A stretch of 10,681 bases of DNA from Cyclobacteriaceae bacterium (GTDB lineage: Bacteria; Bacteroidota; Bacteroidia; Cytophagales; Cyclobacteriaceae), in the NCBI GenBank assembly GCA_025363495.1, contig JANYDR010000546.1, positions 1 through 10,681 on the forward strand. The letters run 5' to 3'. The notes beneath the pieces are model-generated. The model saw only the letters and a list, made by a program, of their open reading frames with translations. It was not told the origin of the DNA and made no database searches. Below, piece after piece: positions 7,006-10,681 of the stretch (its first letter is position 1; each line of letters opens with the position of its first letter). The position numbers and the translations under genes are program-made.

Positions 7006-7560
7006 TTAGACAGTCATGATCTCCGCCTCTTTCTTCTTCATCTGTATATCAATCTTGGCAATGAACTCATCAGTAAGTTTCTGCACGCTTTCTTCTGCAT
7101 TCTTCAAATCATCTTCCGGGGCGCCCTTGATTTTCTTCAAGGCCTCATTCGTTTCTTTTCTAACGCTACGGATACTTACTTTCCCCAACTCACATTCTGA
7201 ATGCACTTGCTTTACCAATTGCTTTCTTCTCTCCTCTGTAAGCATCGGTATGTTAATGATTACCTGTTGTCCGTCGTTCTGTGGTGTAAGGCCAAGATTG
7301 GCGGCCATGATAGATCTTTCAATTTCCTGAATGGAGCTTTTTTCCCATGGTTTGATAAACAAGGTGCGGGGATCAGGAGAAGTGATAGACGCAATCTGAT
7401 TAAGCGGACTCATTGCTCCATAGTACGCAACCATAATCCCATCCAGCATAGAAGGGTTTGCTTTGCCAGCCCTGATCTTAGTGATCTCCTGACCAACGTG
7501 AACCACTGCCTTGTTCATTTGTTCACGTGCATCCTCCAGGTATAGTTCTATCTCTTCCAT
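7006..7560 (-). CDS. frr: Ribosome recycling factor
   Basis: RRF works with EF-G to split post-termination ribosomes from mRNA. The product is 184 residues, the normal length for the family (about 185). It shows the family blocks in order: helix M-x-K-A-V-x-H-V at residues 16-22, T-K-I-R-A-G-K-A-N-P-S-M-L-D (27-40), Y-Y-G-A-x-x-P-L-N-Q-I-A (46-57), the small beta domain with I-x-P-W-E-K (69-74), N-L-G-L-x-P-x-N-D-G (88-97), and the RSVRKE motif at 131-136 in the long C-terminal helix. The start ATG lacks a Shine-Dalgarno sequence, as do its neighbours. It follows pyrH on the same strand after 96 bases, the classic pyrH-frr order, so co-transcription is likely. Confidence 0.98.
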   Translation of the reverse strand: MEEIELYLEDAREQMNKAVVHVGQEITKIRAGKANPSMLDGIMVAYYGAMSPLNQIASITSPDPRTLFIKPWEKSSIQEIERSIMAANLGLTPQNDGQQVIINIPMLTEERRKQLVKQVHSECELGKVSIRSVRKETNEALKKIKGAPEDDLKNAEESVQKLTDEFIAKIDIQMKKKEAEIMTV

Positions 7561-7617
7561 AATTTTTTATTTGAGGGTACTAATTGATTAACTGTGATTT
7601 ATCACTTGACAGATCTT

Positions 7618-7652
7618 TGCCTACTGCATTTTGCTTACTGCCTACTGAAGTA
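7618..7652. repeat. Degenerate seven-base tandem repeat between pyrH and frr
   Basis: Five consecutive seven-base units can be read on the + strand: tgcctac, tgcattt, tgcttac, tgcctac, tgaagta. The first and fourth are identical. The neighbouring bases 7586-7606 (gattaac, tgtgatt, tatcact) resemble the units of the hairpin at 6919-6999, suggesting the whole 7561-7656 spacer is made of such material. I could not find an inverted partner arm here. Confidence 0.55.
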
Positions 7653-7656
7653 TCAA

Positions 7657-8364
7657 CTAACTAATAAGAGTCCCCGCCTCTTCACCCATAACAACTTTCA
7701 ACAAATTCCCGGCCTTATTCATATCAAACACAATAATGGGTAATTTATTTTCCATACAAAGCGTAAAGGCCGTCATATCCATGATGTTCAGGTTTTTTTC
7801 ATAGGCCTCCTGAAAGCTGAGTTTCGTATAGCGGGTGGCATCCGGAAATTTTTCAGGATCTTTTGTATAAACGCCATCAACACGAGTTCCTTTCAACACA
7901 ACGTTTGCCTGAATTTCTATTGCCCGCAGACTCGCGGTTGAGTCCGTGGTGAAATAGGGGTTTCCAATACCGGCTCCAAAAATAACAATCCTGCCTTTTT
8001 CGAGGTGGCGAATGGCCCTGCGACGGATAAAAGGCTCACATACTTGTTCCATCTTAATGCCTGACATCAGTCGTGTGTACAAGCCCTGACGTTCCAACGC
8101 ACTTTGAAGAGCCATGGCATTGATGACGGTACCCAGCATGCCCATATAGTCACCCTGCACCCTGTCAATGCCGAGAGCTTCTGCCTGGCCGCCCCTGAAA
8201 ATATTGCCGCCTCCAATCACGATAGCGAGCTCGATCCCTTGGTCTTTTATTAATTTAATCTCTTTGGAATACTGTTCGAGAACCTCGTGGTCAATACTGG
8301 TGGTCTTGGATTTGCCCATGAGCGATTCACCGCTGAGCTTTAGAACGAGGCGTTTGTATTTCAT
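7657..8364 (-). CDS. pyrH: Uridylate (UMP) kinase
   Basis: PyrH phosphorylates UMP to UDP with ATP, feeding RNA, DNA and sugar-nucleotide synthesis; the bacterial enzyme is a hexamer of the amino acid kinase fold. The 235-residue length is standard. Motifs in order: LKLSGESLMG at residues 8-17 (phosphate binding), GGGNIFRG at 51-58, G-D-Y-M-G-M-L-G-T-V-x-N-A-M-A-L-Q at 71-87, GIGNPYFTTDS at 132-142, and VDGVYTKDP at 162-170. The start ATG at 8364 gives the conserved M-K-Y-K-R-L-V-L-K-L opening. It is the first gene of the minus-strand block and is transcribed divergently from rocD, with a 202-base spacer containing a long imperfect hairpin. Confidence 0.98.
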   Translation of the reverse strand: MKYKRLVLKLSGESLMGKSKTTSIDHEVLEQYSKEIKLIKDQGIELAIVIGGGNIFRGGQAEALGIDRVQGDYMGMLGTVINAMALQSALERQGLYTRLMSGIKMEQVCEPFIRRRAIRHLEKGRIVIFGAGIGNPYFTTDSTASLRAIEIQANVVLKGTRVDGVYTKDPEKFPDATRYTKLSFQEAYEKNLNIMDMTAFTLCMENKLPIIVFDMNKAGNLLKVVMGEEAGTLIS

Positions 8365-8430
8365 ATTGAGTTTAGGGCACGTAGATTCCTCACAAATATG
8401 TTGAGATTTTTCTTATTGGAAAATAAAACA

Positions 8431-8521
8431 GGATGTTGGATGTTGGAAGTTTGAGGTCGCAGAATGATCTTGAGGCGTTCCTTGCGAGCGTCCAGCCTCC
8501 AACTTCCAGCCTCTAACCTCC
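8431..8521. repeat. Imperfect 26-bp hairpin built of seven-base units between pyrH and rocD
   Basis: Bases 8431-8456 pair with 8496-8521: 21 Watson-Crick pairs, 2 G-T pairs and 3 mismatches around a 39-base loop. The left arm reads ggatgtt, ggatgtt, ggaagtt, tgaggtc. The right arm reads tccagcc, tccaact, tccagcc, tctaacc, tcctaag. One arm is purine/T-rich and the other pyrimidine/A-rich. No gene is visible in the 8365-8566 spacer, so any promoters for pyrH and rocD must lie in or beside this element. Confidence 0.75.
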
Positions 8522-8566
8522 TAAGTTCAACCAATCCTCATTATCTTTAAGCCTAATTAAAGTTCT

Positions 8567-9805
8567 ATGGTAGAATCAATCACTTCCGGCCACGAGGCCA
8601 TTCATCTGGAAGAAAAGTACGGTGCGCATAATTATCACCCATTGCCGGTTGTGCTGTGCAAAGGAGAAGGTGTTTTTCTTTGGGATGTTGAAGGGAAACG
8701 CTACTATGATTTTCTTTCTGCTTATAGTGCAGTAAACCAGGGACATTGTCATCCTCGGATTATTCGTGCCCTTACCGAGCAGGCGAAGGAACTTACACTT
8801 ACCTCACGAGCATTTTATAATGACAAGCTTGGCCTTGCCGAAAAATATATTTGCGAAACATTCGGTTATCAGAAAGCACTATTTATGAACAGCGGTGCTG
8901 AAGCGAATGAATCCGCAATAAAGCTGGCCCGTAAGTGGGGTTATACTAAAAAAGGAATCCCTGAAAATCAGGCCGTCATTGTTGCAGTGAAACAGAATTT
9001 TCATGGCAGAACGACGACTATTATTTCTGCATCAACTGATTCATCTGCTAAAAATCACTTCGGACCTTTCATGCCCGGATTTGAAATAGTGAATTACGAT
9101 GATGTAAAAGTGCTGGAAAAAGCATTAAGCAATCCTAATGTCTGTGCGTTGTGGATTGAGCCGATCCAGGGCGAAGCCGGTGTGTTTGTGCCTCATGATG
9201 GATATTTAAAATCCGCTGAAAAAATTTGCCGTGCGAACAATGTATTGCTCATGATGGATGAAATTCAAACAGGCATTGCGCGTACTGGTAAAATGCTGGC
9301 TTCCGATCATGAAGGTGTGCGTGCTGATCTTCTTATTCTTGGCAAAGCCCTGAGTGGAGGTGTAATGCCAATCTCCTGTGTGCTGGCCGATGATGAAGTT
9401 ATGTTGGTGATTAAACCAGGGGAACATGGCTCTACATTTGGTGGCAACCCGCTGGCATCTGCTATTGTTATCGAAGCACTGGAGGTTGTGAAAGACGAAC
9501 ATCTTGCCGAAAATGCTACCAGGCTTGGAGAAATTTTTCGTGACCGGATGAATGCTCTTATGAAAAAGACAAGTCTCGTCAAGCTGGTGCGTGGTAAAGG
9601 TTTATTAAACGCAATTGTTATAAACGATACAGAAGAAAGTGAGACAGCGTGGAATTTATGTTTGTCCTTTGCAAAGAATGGATTACTGGCAAAGCCCACG
9701 CATGGGAATATTATTCGGTTGGCTCCGCCGTTGGTGATTACGGAGGAACAGATTCATGAGTGTTGTGATGTGATTGAAAGGTCGGTGCTGGCTTTTACGA
9801 AATAG
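8567..9805 (+). CDS. rocD: Ornithine aminotransferase
   Basis: A PLP-dependent class III aminotransferase that converts ornithine and 2-oxoglutarate to glutamate-5-semialdehyde and glutamate, linking arginine/ornithine breakdown to proline and glutamate. The 412-residue length fits the family. The N-terminal E-K-Y-G-A-H-N-Y-H-P-L-P-V (residues 16-28) is characteristic of ornithine aminotransferase rather than acetylornithine aminotransferase. Further blocks are F-L-S-A-Y-S-A-V-N-Q-G-H-C-H-P (49-63), MNSGAEANESAIKLAR (107-122, cofactor phosphate), N-F-H-G-R-T (144-149), D-E-I-Q-T-G (231-236, Asp to the pyridine nitrogen) and L-G-K-A-L-S-G-G with the PLP lysine at about 260, then H-G-S-T-F-G-G-N-P. 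No ornithine partner genes are adjacent; the gene downstream is a small SDR. Confidence 0.96.
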   Translation: MVESITSGHEAIHLEEKYGAHNYHPLPVVLCKGEGVFLWDVEGKRYYDFLSAYSAVNQGHCHPRIIRALTEQAKELTLTSRAFYNDKLGLAEKYICETFGYQKALFMNSGAEANESAIKLARKWGYTKKGIPENQAVIVAVKQNFHGRTTTIISASTDSSAKNHFGPFMPGFEIVNYDDVKVLEKALSNPNVCALWIEPIQGEAGVFVPHDGYLKSAEKICRANNVLLMMDEIQTGIARTGKMLASDHEGVRADLLILGKALSGGVMPISCVLADDEVMLVIKPGEHGSTFGGNPLASAIVIEALEVVKDEHLAENATRLGEIFRDRMNALMKKTSLVKLVRGKGLLNAIVINDTEESETAWNLCLSFAKNGLLAKPTHGNIIRLAPPLVITEEQIHECCDVIERSVLAFTK

Positions 9806-9867
9806 TACTACTCTCAATGAATGGGAACTATTTTTTTAAGATGTGCGTCTTGAAATAAATCTATTCC

Positions 9868-10467
9868 ATGAAAATCATAATCGTAGGTGCAACAGGTACA
9901 ATAGGCAAGGTCGTATCTTCAGAGCTTGGCAAACGCCATGAAATTATCAAGGCAGCCTCCAAAAGCGGCGATGTAAAAGTTGACATAACCTCTTCATCTT
10001 CTATTAAGGACCTCTTCAAACATGTCGGCAAGTTCGATGCACTGATCTCAGCAACAGGCACGGCAGCATTCGGTCCATTTTATTCTCTAACAGAAGATGA
10101 TTTTTACAAAGGAATTAAAAGTAAAATGATGGGTCAGATCAACCTCGTCATGATCGGAAAGGATTTTATCAATGATAATGGTTCGTTCACGTTAACTTCT
10201 GGCATACTTTGGAAAGATCCAATAAAGAATGGTGCGGGGCTTAGCTTCGTCAATGGAGCATTAAATTCATTTGGTATTTCCGCGGCCGTTGAATTGCAGA
10301 AGGGAATCCGCATTAATGTAGTCAGCCCCGGACTTGTTGAAGATTCCGCAGCAACATTGGGTGCTGCTTTCCCTGGTCAGATACCTGTTTCAATGCACCG
10401 TGTCGCTCAAGGCTACGTAAGGAGTGTTGAAGGTTTTAGCACCGGTCAGGTAATTGAGATTCTTTAA
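9868..10467 (+). CDS. Atypical short-chain dehydrogenase/reductase lacking the YxxxK motif
   Basis: A 199-residue Rossmann protein. The NAD(P) motif G-A-T-G-T-I-G is at residues 7-13, a second strand ends in D39 (KVDIT), S-A-T-G (61-64) takes the place of the SDR N-A-G motif, T-S-G (110-112) stands at the catalytic Ser strand, and INVVSPG (149-155) is a normal SDR block. Where classical SDRs have Y-x-x-x-K, this protein reads L-S-F-V-N (125-129) before G-A-L-N-S-F, so both catalytic residues appear missing. I recall a family of ~200-residue 'short chain dehydrogenases' with this same replacement, so it is likely a family trait rather than a local mutation. It lies 62 bases after rocD on the same strand. 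Co-transcription is possible; the substrate is unknown. Confidence 0.85.
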   Translation: MKIIIVGATGTIGKVVSSELGKRHEIIKAASKSGDVKVDITSSSSIKDLFKHVGKFDALISATGTAAFGPFYSLTEDDFYKGIKSKMMGQINLVMIGKDFINDNGSFTLTSGILWKDPIKNGAGLSFVNGALNSFGISAAVELQKGIRINVVSPGLVEDSAATLGAAFPGQIPVSMHRVAQGYVRSVEGFSTGQVIEIL

Positions 10468-10557
10468 ATAAAATCGCTGATTGCGAAGTCAAATACAGAG
10501 AAGTGTAAGGCACTTTGATACTTTTTCTACCTCATTATTCGAGGCTGTAAAATAAAC

Positions 10558-10592
10558 TGTGTCAAAGCAGGAAAACCACCAACTTTGACACA
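10558..10592. repeat. Perfect 10-bp inverted repeat just before the transposase start
   Basis: tgtgtcaaag (10558-10567) and ctttgacaca (10583-10592) are exact reverse complements with a 15-base loop; the right arm ends two bases before the ATG. It overlaps the presumed terminal repeat region of the IS. It may bind transposase or form an mRNA hairpin that limits transposase translation from outside promoters, a known theme in insertion sequences. Confidence 0.8.
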
Positions 10593-10594
10593 AT

Positions 10595-10681
10595 ATGAAA
10601 CAAGAAGAACAATTCAATTTAGAAGAGATCAAGAAAAAGGCCTTGGAGCAATTCCGCTCAGGTAAATCGTTGTATGGTAAG
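10595..10681 (+). CDS. IS256-family (mutator-type) transposase, N-terminal fragment cut by window edge
   Basis: Only the first 29 codons are visible: a charged helix containing F-N-L-E-E-I-K-K-K-A-L-E-Q-F followed by R-S-G-K-S-L-Y-G-K. This matches the usual opening of Bacteroidota IS256-family transposases, which continue with a D-G-x-x-x-P stretch and then a DDE catalytic domain of about 400 residues in total. The DDE residues lie outside the window, so intactness cannot be judged. The start codon follows immediately after the 10-bp inverted repeat. The family call rests on the short N-terminal match plus the terminal-repeat-like sequence upstream. Confidence 0.7.
   Translation, partial: MKQEEQFNLEEIKKKALEQFRSGKSLYGK

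Larger units (their letters stand above)
10541..10681 (+). mobile_element. Left end of an IS256-family insertion sequence, cut by window edge
   Basis: A transposase start (10595) is preceded by a stretch, gaggctgtaaaataaactgt and following bases from about 10541, that looks like the terminal inverted repeat of IS256-family elements (ends with a ctgtgtcaaa-type core). The exact outer boundary (10541-10544) cannot be fixed without the right end. Insertion lies about 74 bases downstream of the SDR gene, so it does not break any gene visible here. The 8-9 bp target duplication expected for the family cannot be checked because the right end lies outside. Confidence 0.7.

Noticed and set aside
8393..8400. 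Possible Bacteroidota -7 box (CATATTTG on the minus strand, 5 of 6 fixed bases of TAnnTTTG) for pyrH
   Set aside because: Distance to the start is plausible, but no TTG-like -33 element is found at the right spacing and AT-rich spacers give such matches by chance.
8542..8549. TATCTTTA resembling a -7 box for rocD
   Set aside because: No suitable -33 element 17-23 bases upstream; too close to the start codon to be convincing.
9829..9851. T-run and aagat...gtctt near-palindrome between rocD and the SDR gene as terminator
   Set aside because: The T-run precedes the stem on the + strand and the stem has only four strong pairs; there is no support for termination.
10500..10526. Small stem (aagtg/cactt) followed by a T-run after the SDR gene, as a terminator
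   Set aside because: The stem has only five pairs and five bases separate it from the T-run, so it is too weak to call.
1..10681. CRISPR array, tRNA/rRNA genes, defence or toxin-antitoxin cassette, prophage genes
   Set aside because: I looked on both strands and saw no regularly spaced direct repeats, no cloverleaf-like sequence, and no gene suggesting these; apart from the IS end the window is housekeeping.

Overview
The window reads as an ordinary chromosomal stretch from a member of the Bacteroidota, most likely a Cytophagales-type organism. This rests on protein resemblance (a Bacteroidota-style Lgt, RRF and UMP kinase, and a small protein often mislabelled '6-phosphogluconate dehydrogenase'), on the absence of Shine-Dalgarno sequences before any start codon, and on a moderate-to-low GC content. 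The taxonomic call is an inference from memory of these families, not from a search.

Layout. Bases 1-986 (+) hold selD, cut at its 5' end by the window edge. A 210-base spacer with a perfect 16-bp inverted repeat leads to a large secreted Asp-box (BNR/sortilin-like) beta-propeller protein (1197-4340, +). A block of six minus-strand genes follows, read from right to left: pyrH (8364-7657), frr (7560-7006), lgt (6916-6134), a small membrane protein (6131-5715), a saccharopine-dehydrogenase-like NAD(P) oxidoreductase (5624-4563) and a PspC-domain protein (4561-4370). Two pairs are nearly fused (gaps of 2 and 1 bases) and surely co-transcribed; the other gaps are 89-96 bases. pyrH diverges from rocD (ornithine aminotransferase, 8567-9805, +), which is followed by a small atypical SDR gene (9868-10467, +). 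The right edge enters the left end of an IS256-family insertion sequence from about 10541, with its transposase starting at 10595.

How the genes work together. Most are housekeeping: selenophosphate supply (selD), pyrimidine nucleotide supply and ribosome recycling (pyrH-frr, a classic pair), lipoprotein lipidation (lgt) and ornithine/proline metabolism (rocD). I see no sign of a defence island, biosynthetic cluster, CRISPR array, tRNA or rRNA.

The least-explained content lies in the spacers. Three around pyrH, frr and lgt carry sequence that repeats with a period of seven bases; two of these form long imperfect hairpins with 39-41-base loops. A different perfect inverted repeat lies upstream of the Asp-box gene. 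These look like dispersed intergenic repeat families. I found no convincing new multi-gene system.
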